This document shows, in pieces, positions 17,021 through 24,632 of a DNA stretch of 64,000 nt. Position 1 is the stretch's first letter. Every line of letters starts with the position of its first letter. Below the pieces are notes generated by a model, which saw only the letters and a program-made list of their open reading frames with translations, had not been told where the DNA came from and made no database searches. The translations under genes and the position numbers were made by a program. Origin of the DNA: Hyphomicrobiales bacterium (GTDB lineage Bacteria; Pseudomonadota; Alphaproteobacteria; Rhizobiales; Rhizobiaceae); assembly GCA_900471515.1 (NCBI GenBank), contig UCFC01000015.1, forward strand, positions 62,001 to 126,000. Reading direction: 5' to 3'.

Positions 17021-19362
17021 GCATAAACCCCGCTGTCGGCATGAGCAGCCCGAATAAGCCTGTCGACTTCGTCGGAAATTTCCTTCGCAACCAGCCGCGC
17101 AGTTTCGCGTGGATCTGCGACGCCTTGGATGATGATGTCCCCAAAGGAAACCTTCATCCCGCCTGCTTTACTGACCGGGGTGATCGTTCCCGATCGGCCA
17201 GGCGAGAAGATTTCAGGTTCATCCTCGCCGACAAGGAAGCTGCCGCCGCGCCAAACGTTGCCCCCGCTGGCGCGATGGCCGGACGGCGGCGTGTCAGGTG
17301 AGTTGCTATTGGCGGCGGCCGGCGGCGTTGCCCCCCCGCCAAATCCAAGCATGCTTCTGACATCGGGGATTTTGATCAAACTGCCGAGATCGATCGTTCC
17401 GATCGCCGCAACGATCTTGGCCGGCAGGGCTTTGAACCAATCGAGCAAGCCGGTGAACGCCGACTTGATGGCGTTGATCATCCTGTCGGCAACGTCATAG
17501 CCGGCCTTCTCAAAGCCCGCCTTTTGGTCGTCGCTAAGAACTTCCTTCTGGAAGAAAGACCCGATCCACTCCGCAAACTGCGAAAGCTTCCCACCGGCAT
17601 AACTGAAGGCGTCGCCGATCGCCCGGACGACGGCGCCGATCGGTTCAATGGCCGGCTTCAGAAGCGTAAAGGCCGGCTGCAATTCCTCGCCGATGCGTTT
17701 TGCAACCCCGCCAAGAACAGCGCTGACCCGATCCCAATACTTGTAGAGCGTGTAACCGGCCGCAGCGACCGCAGCGACACCAACAGCGATCAAGCCCCAT
17801 ACCGGGGCGCTGATCGTCGCCAGGGCGGCGCCTACGGCCGATAGCGCGCCGGCAATCGCCGAGACGCCGGGGACGGCAACAATCATCGCCCGAAGCGCTG
17901 TGCCGATCGCCTGAAGGCCGGTCAGTTTCTGGCCGGACATTGCGCCGAGCGCCGTCTGTAATGCGATCGCAGAGCGAACGGCAGTCGTCGCCCCAATCGC
18001 CGCGCGGCCGACAGAATTGAAGCCGAGAGCCGTCATCGACAGAAGACCGCCGCGACCGACAAGGCCAGCATAGCGCAGGCCGGCAGCCGCAATCTTGAAC
18101 GTGACGAGCGCGGCAGCCGCTTCGAGGATACCGCGTGTCAGTTCCGGGTTTGCCTGGGCAAAGGTCGTAATCTGATCAATGACCGGGCTGATCCGGTTTA
18201 TCAAATCCTTCAACGCCGGGATCAACGCGGTCCCGACGGCAATTTTCAAAGCCGTGAGGCGATTGGTGAGCTTTTGAACCGAATTCTCGAAGGTGTCGGC
18301 GCGGACCTCGAATTCGCGGAAAGACGATCCCGAATATTTCGACTGATCCGAAATCAGCCCGAGGCTGTCTTTCAGAAGTCCAAGGTTCGTCAGAAGGATC
18401 GGCAAGGCGCGTGCTTCATTGCCGAACAGGTCGGACGAAACAGCGGCTTGCTGCTCTTTCGGAAGCTTGGCTATCGCCTCCATGACCTTCAGGGTCGTCC
18501 CGACGGCGTCCTTCTGCATGTCCTTGGCGACTTTTTTCGCATCAAGGCCAAGTTCGGCATATGCTTCGCGCTGCCGCTTCGTTGCGCTTGCGCCCTTGGT
18601 GAGCGCCAGGCCCATGTTGCGGAACGACGTTGCAGCAACGTCCGTTTCCGCGCCGGCCGCGACCATCGCCGAACCGAAGGCGGCAACCTGCTCGGCCGTG
18701 AAGCCGAACTGTTTCGCCTGCGCGCCGACGCGGCGAACAACGTCGAGGACTTCAGCCGCCGACGATGCTTGCGCATTGCTTAGATGGTTCATTGCGTCGG
18801 TCAGGCTGACGGCCTGATCGATCGAAAGACCAAGGCCGGTCATCAGCTTCGCCATCGCGTCGCCGGCTTCGTCGGCGCTGATGTCGAAGGCAACGCCGAC
18901 CTTCGCAGCAGCTTCCGTAAATTTGATCAGGTCTTCGCCGGCAATGCCGGCCTGACCTGCGGCTGCCGCGATCTTCGCAAGGCCATTGACGGACAGCGGG
19001 ACGCGCTTCGACAGGTCGATAAGCGCGGCCTGAAAATCCTTCAGTGATTGGGGCGTCGGGAAATCGACGACCTTCTTCACGTCGGCCATCGCGCTTTCAA
19101 ATTCCATCGCCTCTTTGACCGGGGCGCCGATGGCAGTCTTCAGCGCATAGAAGCCGGCGATAGCATCGACCATCCCGCCGCGCGCGCCGGACAAGGCGCG
19201 ATTATTGCGTTCGATCGCGGCGCCGAGACGCTGACCGAAATTAGCCGAGGAATTTGCCGCCTTCTGCAATCCAAGAAGCGACCGGCCGGCCGCGCGGGCC
19301 GGGCTTGTGACCTGATCGAGAAGGCGGACGATCAGGGTTGAGGTAAGCGTTCCGCCTGCCAT
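17017..19362 (-). CDS. Phage tail tape measure protein
   Basis: Sets tail length and is threaded through the tail tube. 781 residues of the TP901 type: residues about 60-330 contain MEFESAMADVKKVVDF, LSKRVPLSVNGLAKIAAAAG, AMNHLSNAQASSAAEVLDVV, AAGAETDVAATSFRNMG and SSDLFGNEARALPILLTN, the conserved core of this family. Residues about 420-560 hold hydrophobic helices (VPGVSAIAGALSAVGAALAT, GVAAVAAAGYTLYKYWDRV) that can insert in membranes. The C-terminal GHRASGGNVWRGGSFLVGEDEPE is a known end segment of tape measures. Its length suggests a tail tube of roughly 100 nm by the usual 0.15 nm per residue rule. Confidence 0.92.
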   Translation of the reverse strand: MAGGTLTSTLIVRLLDQVTSPARAAGRSLLGLQKAANSSANFGQRLGAAIERNNRALSGARGGMVDAIAGFYALKTAIGAPVKEAMEFESAMADVKKVVDFPTPQSLKDFQAALIDLSKRVPLSVNGLAKIAAAAGQAGIAGEDLIKFTEAAAKVGVAFDISADEAGDAMAKLMTGLGLSIDQAVSLTDAMNHLSNAQASSAAEVLDVVRRVGAQAKQFGFTAEQVAAFGSAMVAAGAETDVAATSFRNMGLALTKGASATKRQREAYAELGLDAKKVAKDMQKDAVGTTLKVMEAIAKLPKEQQAAVSSDLFGNEARALPILLTNLGLLKDSLGLISDQSKYSGSSFREFEVRADTFENSVQKLTNRLTALKIAVGTALIPALKDLINRISPVIDQITTFAQANPELTRGILEAAAALVTFKIAAAGLRYAGLVGRGGLLSMTALGFNSVGRAAIGATTAVRSAIALQTALGAMSGQKLTGLQAIGTALRAMIVAVPGVSAIAGALSAVGAALATISAPVWGLIAVGVAAVAAAGYTLYKYWDRVSAVLGGVAKRIGEELQPAFTLLKPAIEPIGAVVRAIGDAFSYAGGKLSQFAEWIGSFFQKEVLSDDQKAGFEKAGYDVADRMINAIKSAFTGLLDWFKALPAKIVAAIGTIDLGSLIKIPDVRSMLGFGGGATPPAAANSNSPDTPPSGHRASGGNVWRGGSFLVGEDEPEIFSPGRSGTITPVSKAGGMKVSFGDIIIQGVADPRETARLVAKEISDEVDRLIRAAHADSGVYA

Positions 19363-19814
19363 CAGACGGCTTCCCCAATCCCGTCGAGTTCGACGATTTC
19401 CAGAAGGGCGCGCGGATCAGCGTCGGGGCGACGCTGTACGCGCAGGCCCGATGCCAAGGCAGCGACGATCAGGGCTTCTTCGCGCCGCTCAAGTCGCAAC
19501 CGATGCTCGGCGATAGCAGCAAGCAGAACGTCGCGCTCGGCTTCGGGAAGGGTCAGCGCGTCCGCGCCTATCAAGGCGCCGATGCGTGTATTGAGGATGG
19601 CGATCGCGGCGCGAAGTTCGGCGATCTGATGTGGGAGATCGGCACCGCCGGCTGCGGTCAGGACCGGCGGCGCCGCAGCGAACCGGGTGCCGCAGGCACC
19701 GAGGGTCGCAAGCCAGGTTTTCAAGTCAGCGACTAGATTGTCGGAGCCGTCCGTCTGCTCCAACGCGACGAGCTTTGCGGCGGCTGTTTGCGGAAGTTGG
19801 ACAGTAACGATCAA
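19362..19814 (-). CDS. Hypothetical protein before tape measure (tail-chaperone position)
   Basis: Encodes 150 residues: an N-terminal beta segment (MIVTVQLPQTAAAKLVALE) and helices with many Ala/Leu/Arg. It starts with TTG at 19814, with AAGGAG seven bases upstream inside a stable hairpin. Its stop overlaps the tape measure start (TGATG). Genes in this position usually encode tail assembly chaperones, often with a programmed frameshift; I see no clear slippery site and no sequence similarity, so the role is positional inference only. Confidence 0.6.
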   Translation of the reverse strand: MIVTVQLPQTAAAKLVALEQTDGSDNLVADLKTWLATLGACGTRFAAAPPVLTAAGGADLPHQIAELRAAIAILNTRIGALIGADALTLPEAERDVLLAAIAEHRLRLERREEALIVAALASGLRVQRRPDADPRALLEIVELDGIGEAV

Positions 19815-19846
19815 GGGCGGCTCCTTCGATTTGAAGGTAGCCGCCC
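19815..19846 (-). promoter_or_regulatory. Hairpin sequestering the ribosome site of the tail module
   Basis: On the minus strand GGGCGGCT (19846-19839), one unpaired base, CCTTC (19837-19833), a 5-base loop, GAAGG (19827-19823), AGCCGCCC (19822-19815): 13 base pairs. The AAGGAG ribosome site of the gene starting at 19814 is inside the stem. No U-run follows, so it is not a terminator; it probably limits translation. Confidence 0.6.
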
Positions 19847-19905
19847 CGTTGATTTACGAGCAGATTGCAATTGGCGCAATTTACGGCAATTTCCGCAAGC
19901 TGGCT

Positions 19906-20286
19906 TTAATCAATCTTGCGCGGACGGAATTTCGTGCGGTCGATGTATAGTGTGGATCCAAACCAAATCCCTGCCTCGGGGTTTTTTCGGATCAACCTCG
20001 TCAACGTATCCTCGCTCACGCCGTAGATAGCTGTGCCCTCTTGCCGGGTAACATAACGAAGGGTGTCGTCTTTTAGCTTCTCTCGACGATCGAAAAGGCT
20101 TTCCTCGGCCGGTTCGTGTTGGTGAAGTTCAAGTTGGACCGGAACCATGGGCGGGGCGGCAACAGCGCCGCCTGCCTTGGCTCTCTTCGCGAGGACTGCA
20201 AGGGCGTTCGCATACAACGTCCCAGCATCCGCCGCGATGGCCGCGAGGGCATCGTTCGACTTGTTTTCGAGATCGTCGATATTCAT
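19906..20286 (-). CDS. Excisionase/MerR-like DNA-binding protein
   Basis: Encodes 126 residues. The C-terminal 45 (RYVTRQEGTAIYGVSEDTLT, RLIRKNPEAGIWFGSTLYIDRTKF) follow the pattern of excisionase-type helix-turn-helix proteins: helix, YGVSEDTLTRLI recognition helix, then a short hairpin. The N-terminal half is helical with a Pro-rich linker. It overlaps the previous gene by ATGA. It could be the excision or regulatory factor of the element. Confidence 0.65.
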   Translation of the reverse strand: MNIDDLENKSNDALAAIAADAGTLYANALAVLAKRAKAGGAVAAPPMVPVQLELHQHEPAEESLFDRREKLKDDTLRYVTRQEGTAIYGVSEDTLTRLIRKNPEAGIWFGSTLYIDRTKFRPRKID

Positions 20287-21239
20287 GACGCGCCCCGCAA
20301 TCTATCGGCTGCCCTATGGAGCGATTTCGCCATTCTGTCGCGGCGTTCCTGCAAGGCGAAAACATGTGTAGCGACAAACGTCGTCGATGAGCATTCGGTC
20401 TTAGAACCTTGGGCGGTTGGGGCCTTGGTGGCCCCTGCCGCCCGAAAACTTGCCGCTTCAGTTCGGGACATAAGAATAGGTTCTCCACCTATTGTTCCGA
20501 AGCCAAGCGGCAAGTTTTCGACGATACCGTGTTTTGCGAGGAATTTCGCAAGCGCGGCCGGGCCTCGTGCCCGCGCTGCGCGAAGGCTGCGTTCAGAAAT
20601 TCCATTGCGTTGGCAGTATGACTTAGCGGAATTCTCGGATCGTTGCATGGCCGTCTTCTTACCGGCGCTACGACGTGCCTTCGCCTTCGTCTCTCGATCG
20701 ACTTTGCGGGCCATCTCTGCCTTAAGTTCCGTAAGTTCGCCGATATCCATGTCATATGGGTCTATGAATTTGACCCCGAGACTTGCCCATTCAGCCCGTG
20801 TTAAATTCACCAGTTTCCCGGCTTTAGCTGCGGTTATACGACGCGGTTTCTTTACGACTTTTTCAGCAAGCGACCGAACTTCGCTCGGATCAGCAACCGG
20901 AACCCATTTGTTCGCCCATTTTAACAGGGGGCCGATGTGTGGCTTCCAACCCCTCATTCTACAATCCAAAGCAATCGCATTCAGGCCTACGCTCAAATAG
21001 GCAGGTACGTCGCCGTCGCAATCACATGGACCGCCGTATCGCGCTGCGATCAGCTTTTCGAGGTTTTGAAGCCGATGAGTGTTGAGATTGAAATCCTTTT
21101 GATCGCGCGCATCAGGGCGATCTGCTGGCGAATTTGACCATCGAATAACGCCCCGGCTGTCGCGGATCGTGATAACGCCGTTGTCGACCGACGCGGTTCC
21201 CGCGTGGACTACACGTTCTCGAAAACGGACTTGGCTCAT
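20283..21239 (-). CDS. Element protein with C-terminal basic DNA-binding segment
   Basis: Encodes 318 residues from the ATG at 21239 (MSQVRFRERV), which overlaps the upstream stop as ATGA. The N-terminal part has NLNTHRLQNLEKLIAARYGG and CDCDGD. The middle (RRITAAKAGKLVNLTRAEWASL, then MDIGELTELKAEMARKVDRE, then AKARRSAGKK) resembles a segment common in rhizobial mobile elements that precedes a helix-turn-helix of the type GISxRTWYRR; here that part is NGISERSLRAARARG. It is probably DNA binding, perhaps replication or regulation. No catalytic motif seen. Confidence 0.55.
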   Translation of the reverse strand: MSQVRFRERVVHAGTASVDNGVITIRDSRGVIRWSNSPADRPDARDQKDFNLNTHRLQNLEKLIAARYGGPCDCDGDVPAYLSVGLNAIALDCRMRGWKPHIGPLLKWANKWVPVADPSEVRSLAEKVVKKPRRITAAKAGKLVNLTRAEWASLGVKFIDPYDMDIGELTELKAEMARKVDRETKAKARRSAGKKTAMQRSENSAKSYCQRNGISERSLRAARARGPAALAKFLAKHGIVENLPLGFGTIGGEPILMSRTEAASFRAAGATKAPTAQGSKTECSSTTFVATHVFALQERRDRMAKSLHRAADRLRGAS

Positions 21240-21517
21240 CGGGCGCCCGCCCGAAGTTCTGAGCATCGGGCTATCAACGCGTCTTCCAGGCGGATCAAGT
21301 CACTATAAGCGGCATCAGGCGGCGATTGCGTCCGATACATATAGGCTGCCCGTCTTTCGAGGATACGGGAGATCGTCGTTCGCCCCGCAACAATCCTGTG
21401 AGCTTCGCGGTCAACAAAACCGAAATGCCGCGCGATCGGAAAAGGCAGAACATTGGAACCGACGAAATCATCGACAATGGCAGCCTCATGCGGGGATATA
21501 AATTGCAAGGCCGTCAT
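21236..21517 (-). CDS. Hypothetical protein
   Basis: Encodes 93 residues (MTALQFISPHEAAIVDDFVG start). The middle segment REAHRIVAGRTTISRILERRAAYM is basic and helical. No domain recognised. ATGA overlaps with both neighbours place it firmly in the translated chain alpA-like to DNA-binding genes. Confidence 0.6.
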   Translation of the reverse strand: MTALQFISPHEAAIVDDFVGSNVLPFPIARHFGFVDREAHRIVAGRTTISRILERRAAYMYRTQSPPDAAYSDLIRLEDALIARCSELRAGAR

Positions 21518-21795
21518 CTTGCCACCTCACCGCATTTGCTGCACCGCAGCCGCGCCCGAAGGCGCGACGGCGGCAGGGTAATGGATGCGGAATGGCCGCA
21601 GACGCAGCGGACGATGCGCGTGATCTTGGCTTCCGCTTGGGAAAGCTCGTCGCGAAGTGTGGCTTTCGACGGCCGGCGCTTCGGCGGCTTCATCTTCTTC
21701 GGCAGAATATCGCCGAGATCGTCGACTGCCTGGGCGCCCTGCCGGCGAACCCTGTCGCCGGCACGCCGCTTTGAATGATCAACCCGGCCGGTCAT
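21514..21795 (-). CDS. Small zinc-ribbon protein
   Basis: Encodes 93 residues from the ATG at 21795, whose ATGA overlaps the stop of the AlpA-like gene. The first half is basic (KKMKPPKRRPSKATLRDEL). The C-terminus has CVCGHSASI and, 14 residues later, CSKCGE, a two-knuckle zinc-ribbon. Such short zinc-ribbon proteins in phages are usually nucleic-acid binding. The longer frame to 21831 is not needed. Confidence 0.6.
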   Translation of the reverse strand: MTGRVDHSKRRAGDRVRRQGAQAVDDLGDILPKKMKPPKRRPSKATLRDELSQAEAKITRIVRCVCGHSASITLPPSRLRARLRCSKCGEVAR

Positions 21796-21977
21796 GCGGC
21801 ACCCCCGACCTTCGCCTTTGCGGCTTCCCATTGTTCAATCTGATCAAGGCGCCAACGCACACATCCGGGCGACAGGCTGATGGGCTGGGGGAAGGAAGGA
21901 TCGGACTTTCGCCAGCGCCAAATTGTTACGCGGCTCACTCCGTAGCGATCAGCAAGTTGTTGGTCTGAGCAATACAT
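21792..21977 (-). CDS. AlpA-like helix-turn-helix regulator
   Basis: A 61-residue protein: SDQQLADRYGVSRVTIWRWR is a clear helix-turn-helix, followed by PSFPQPISLSPGCVRWRLDQIEQW, the standard continuation in AlpA-type excisionase regulators of P4-like elements, which activate integrase or excision genes. It heads the leftward chain of overlapping genes. An inverted repeat (21984-22004) lies between it and the gap to the 222-residue gene and is a likely operator. Confidence 0.85.
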   Translation of the reverse strand: MYCSDQQLADRYGVSRVTIWRWRKSDPSFPQPISLSPGCVRWRLDQIEQWEAAKAKVGGAA

Positions 21978-21983
21978 CTGATT

Positions 21984-22004
21984 TCACCTTGTTGTTGAAG
22001 GTGA
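21984..22004. promoter_or_regulatory. Inverted repeat ahead of the alpA-like gene
   Basis: TCACCTT (21984-21990) and AAGGTGA (21998-22004) flank GTTGTTG, seven bases before the AlpA-like start on the minus strand. The spacing suits a repressor or autoregulator operator over the ribosome site or promoter; a hairpin in the leader RNA is the alternative. Confidence 0.45.
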
Positions 22005-22071
22005 CAATCAATTTCAACACTTTTCGTAGGGTCGCAAAACCTTTCCGTAACCCTCACGATACGCGCCCCGG

Positions 22072-22740
22072 TTACCGAATTCTTGGCTTCGGCCAACTGT
22101 TTCTCAGCGCTGCCAGTAGTGCCGACCGGCCCGGAATGCTACGTCCGAAAACTTCGTTGTGGACGGCATCGAGGAATTTGGTGAAGCCCTGATCCGGAAC
22201 TCCATTCCCGCCGATGCTCAATCCGGCCTTTCGCCAAACCGTGCGCGTAATCTCCGCAAATTCTCGAAACCGACCGCTCATGCCGCCGGTCAGTTGATCA
22301 CTTAAAACGCCTCGACCCCCCGGTTGCAGAGGAAATCCATCACGGAAATCAGTGGCCGCTAACTGAAATCTGTCGAGGCACTCCCGCAAATCAGTGGCAG
22401 CATGGAGGATGGCGCGGGAGCGTTTGAGGATATCCGGATCATTCGCGTGAACCATTGACCCGGTAACTAGCGCCACCATTTCGCATATTCGGTTTACATC
22501 CGAGGAAAGCTCTTCCGCGTCGGTGACAATTGCAGCGCAGTCACCCTGGGTTGCCCTGAAGATTTCCGCCGTCTTGACCCGTCCCATGAGTAAGTCGAGA
22601 GATGCCTCCAAGGCCAGATCAAGGCCGGCCTGTTCGATCTTTTGCCAATCGCCTTGGATTGAGACCGTAAGGCGTTGCCAGAGCATGATCCGGTCGGATC
22701 GATGTCGCGCCATCTGATCGTAATGTGCATCGTCTGTCAT
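22072..22740 (-). CDS. Hypothetical protein coupled to the integrase
   Basis: Encodes 222 residues, mostly helical (EQAGLDLALEASLDLLMGRV, SRAILHAATDLRECLDRFQL), without recognised motif, signal or membrane segment. Its ATG overlaps the integrase stop (ATGA at 22740-22737), so it is co-translated with the integrase. A role in integration control is possible but only inferred from position. Confidence 0.65.
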   Translation of the reverse strand: MTDDAHYDQMARHRSDRIMLWQRLTVSIQGDWQKIEQAGLDLALEASLDLLMGRVKTAEIFRATQGDCAAIVTDAEELSSDVNRICEMVALVTGSMVHANDPDILKRSRAILHAATDLRECLDRFQLAATDFRDGFPLQPGGRGVLSDQLTGGMSGRFREFAEITRTVWRKAGLSIGGNGVPDQGFTKFLDAVHNEVFGRSIPGRSALLAALRNSWPKPRIR

Positions 22741-24065
22741 GCTTGCGCCCCCGCAGGGAAGGGGACAACGACGCCGGCGTCTTCACCATGAAGAAAGTCA
22801 CTCCACGCCTGCATCATCGCCCGGCGGCGTTCAATCATGTCGCTGCGGCGGTATGCGCGTTCGACCACGCTGCCAACCGTATGCGCCAGGGAGATTTCCG
22901 CCATATCCCGTTCGTAGCCGCGTTCGGCAGCCCAATCCCTGAAGCTCGACCGCAGGCCGTGAGGAACCGCCGGCTTTCCGCTACGAGGGTCACGCCAACC
23001 CGATAGTTCAACCGGATGGCCCGCCTCCTTTGCCACAGCTTCGGCATCAGATTGCATACGACGCATGACCGCGCTGATCGACATATCGGACAGCATCCCG
23101 CCCTTTGCGGCCGGAAATATGTAAGGTACGCCTTCCATGACCGGTAACGACTTCAGGAGCGAAACCGCAGCAGGCGAGAGCGGAACCCTATGTTCGCGAC
23201 CCATCTTCATCCGTTCCTTAGGGATTACCCACAGGTCGGTATTGAAGTCGATTTCAGTCCATACCGCGCCTCGGACTTCGCCGGAGCGGCTGACGCATAA
23301 GGCGGCAAAGCGAAGGGCAAGCGCGCCCATACCCTCCCGCTTTTGGAGGTCGACCCAAAAGGCGGGAAGATCGCCGATCGCCACAGCCGGAAAGTTTCCG
23401 CTTCGCCCTTTCTCGACCACGCTTGGCGCGGGGAGCAACTCCTTCAAGTTGCCTTTCCATCTAGCCGGGTTGTCGCCTTTACGATGGCCCGCGACTGTGG
23501 CCCAAGACAGAATTCCGTCGATATATGTTCGCAGCTTCTGACCGGTGTCAGGCTTATCCGTCCAAACATCTTTCAATGCGCGCGCAATATCCTGGACCTC
23601 AATAGCTTGGACGGTCATCTGCCCGATCTCGGGGAACGCGTACCGCTCCAACGTGGATTTGACGGCCTTGCGAGATTTCTCCGGGCGCTCCGACAGCTTC
23701 GCCGCAATCCACTTGTCGGCCGCATCCGAAAATAGCAGGTTCCGGGCCGTCGCCGCAGCTAAGGCGGCGCGAACGGCCTTGCGCTCTTCCACCGGATCCA
23801 CGCCGTCCCTGACCTTCGCTTTCGCTGCCCTGGCAAGATCCCGTGCTTCGGCAAGACCGATCTCGGGATATGGCCCTAATCCAACCGCACGGCGCTTCCC
23901 GCCAACCATTGTGCGCAACAGCCATGACTTGGCATCGTTCGGCGTAATTTGCAGGATCAACCCTGCGACGCCCCCGGCCTGTATCCAGAAGTTTCGATCA
24001 TGCGTTCCGGGGTGTGAAGCTCGCTTTACGTCAAGCGGCCCAAGTTCCTTCGCCCGTTTCGGCAT
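22737..24065 (-). CDS. int: P4-type tyrosine integrase
   Basis: A 442-residue site-specific recombinase. Domains in order: N-terminal arm-binding DUF4102-like part (FWIQAGGVAGLILQITPND, WLLRTMVGGKRRAVGLGPYP, LAEARDLARAAKAKVRDGVD), a SAM-like core-binding part (FSDAADKWIAAKL to about residue 220), and the catalytic domain with Arg in SRSGEVRGAVW, Lys in the WVIPKERMKMGREHRVPLS region, HGLRSSFRDW (H-x-x-R), LAHTVGSVVERAYRR (His and the nucleophile Tyr). All catalytic residues are present, so it should be active. It sits next to the right arm site and attachment core. Confidence 0.95.
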   Translation of the reverse strand: MPKRAKELGPLDVKRASHPGTHDRNFWIQAGGVAGLILQITPNDAKSWLLRTMVGGKRRAVGLGPYPEIGLAEARDLARAAKAKVRDGVDPVEERKAVRAALAAATARNLLFSDAADKWIAAKLSERPEKSRKAVKSTLERYAFPEIGQMTVQAIEVQDIARALKDVWTDKPDTGQKLRTYIDGILSWATVAGHRKGDNPARWKGNLKELLPAPSVVEKGRSGNFPAVAIGDLPAFWVDLQKREGMGALALRFAALCVSRSGEVRGAVWTEIDFNTDLWVIPKERMKMGREHRVPLSPAAVSLLKSLPVMEGVPYIFPAAKGGMLSDMSISAVMRRMQSDAEAVAKEAGHPVELSGWRDPRSGKPAVPHGLRSSFRDWAAERGYERDMAEISLAHTVGSVVERAYRRSDMIERRRAMMQAWSDFLHGEDAGVVVPFPAGAQA

Positions 24066-24133
24066 TTAGTCTCCAATCTAGTAACTATCGCGGAGACAGA
24101 CGAAGGTGGAATATAACTTTCACCGTTTACGTT

Positions 24134-24165
24134 GCTAGCCACGCCGCTAGCCATAAAAATTGCAA
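24134..24165 (+). promoter_or_regulatory. Right integrase arm-site cluster
   Basis: GCTAGCCA at 24134-24141 and 24146-24153, then AATTGCAA at 24158-24165. Same order, direction and spacing as at 6123-6154. It lies between the integrase start and the right attachment core, so it may also let the integrase control its own promoter. Confidence 0.55.
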
Positions 24166-24271
24166 CAAGATGCAATTGTGCGCAACTCCATTAAACGCAA
24201 GAAAAAGCCAACCTTTTGATTTCATAGAGTAGATTTTATTGATTGAAATAAAGCGATACTGGAACTTGGCC

Positions 24272-24282
24272 CCCTTCACCCG
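24272..24282 (+). repeat. Right attachment core (attR)
   Basis: CCCTTCACCCG identical to bases 6053-6063 of the tRNA. The bases after it (ATCCCA) differ from the tRNA end (CTCCA), so the displaced tRNA 3' end has either decayed or the crossover was at its edge. The normal chromosomal lipoprotein gene begins 13 bases further on. Confidence 0.6.
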
Positions 24283-24294
24283 ATCCCACTGCCC

Positions 24295-24576
24295 TCAATC
24301 ATCCCCGAAAATATTGATCGGCCGGTATTGCCGGTGCGCGATCGCGAGGCTCCGGTCCGGGCGAATGATGTAGGTCTCCTCCACCTGCCGCCCGTACTGG
24401 TCGATGAAATCATGCGGGAAGGTGGAGCCGACGGGTGATTTCGCCAGTTTGGTGCGCGGCTGGCCGTTATAGGTGATGCTGCCGGGAATGGGTTCGAGGC
24501 CGGGGCCGGTGTAGTCGACAGTCGTGCAGCCGGCAAGCGCCAGCGCGCCGATGAGGCCAAGTGCGATCAGTTTCAT
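24295..24576 (-). CDS. Small predicted lipoprotein
   Basis: Encodes 93 residues. MKLIALGLIGALALAGCTTV is a lipoprotein signal with lipobox LAGC. The mature part is soluble and charged, with HDFIDQYGRQVEETYIIRPD and RQYRPINIFGDD, features of small conserved rhizobial lipoproteins of unknown function. It is the first chromosomal gene beyond the element and ends 12 bases from the attachment core. Confidence 0.75.
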   Translation of the reverse strand: MKLIALGLIGALALAGCTTVDYTGPGLEPIPGSITYNGQPRTKLAKSPVGSTFPHDFIDQYGRQVEETYIIRPDRSLAIAHRQYRPINIFGDD

Positions 24577-24632
24577 GTCGGGAGCCTTTCCTTCCGCAGC
24601 ACGGTGTCATTGTACCGCAAATCGCCGAAAGC

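Larger units (their letters stand above)
6053..24282. mobile_element. Integrated phage-derived element in tRNA-Gly(CCC), about 18.2 kb
   Basis: Bounded by the direct repeat CCCTTCACCCG: in the tRNA 3' end at 6053-6063 and again at 24272-24282. A P4-type tyrosine integrase lies beside the right border and a large serine recombinase beside the left. Inside are phage-type genes: tape measure, minor tail protein Z, DUF4815 protein, prohead protease, AlpA-like regulator, several small DNA-binding proteins, mostly leftward. No terminase, portal, major capsid, sheath, endolysin or holin was found. The outside genes on both sides are ordinary chromosomal ones. Borders are inferred from the repeat, arm sites and gene content; whether one or two nested elements are present is open. 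Confidence 0.8.
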
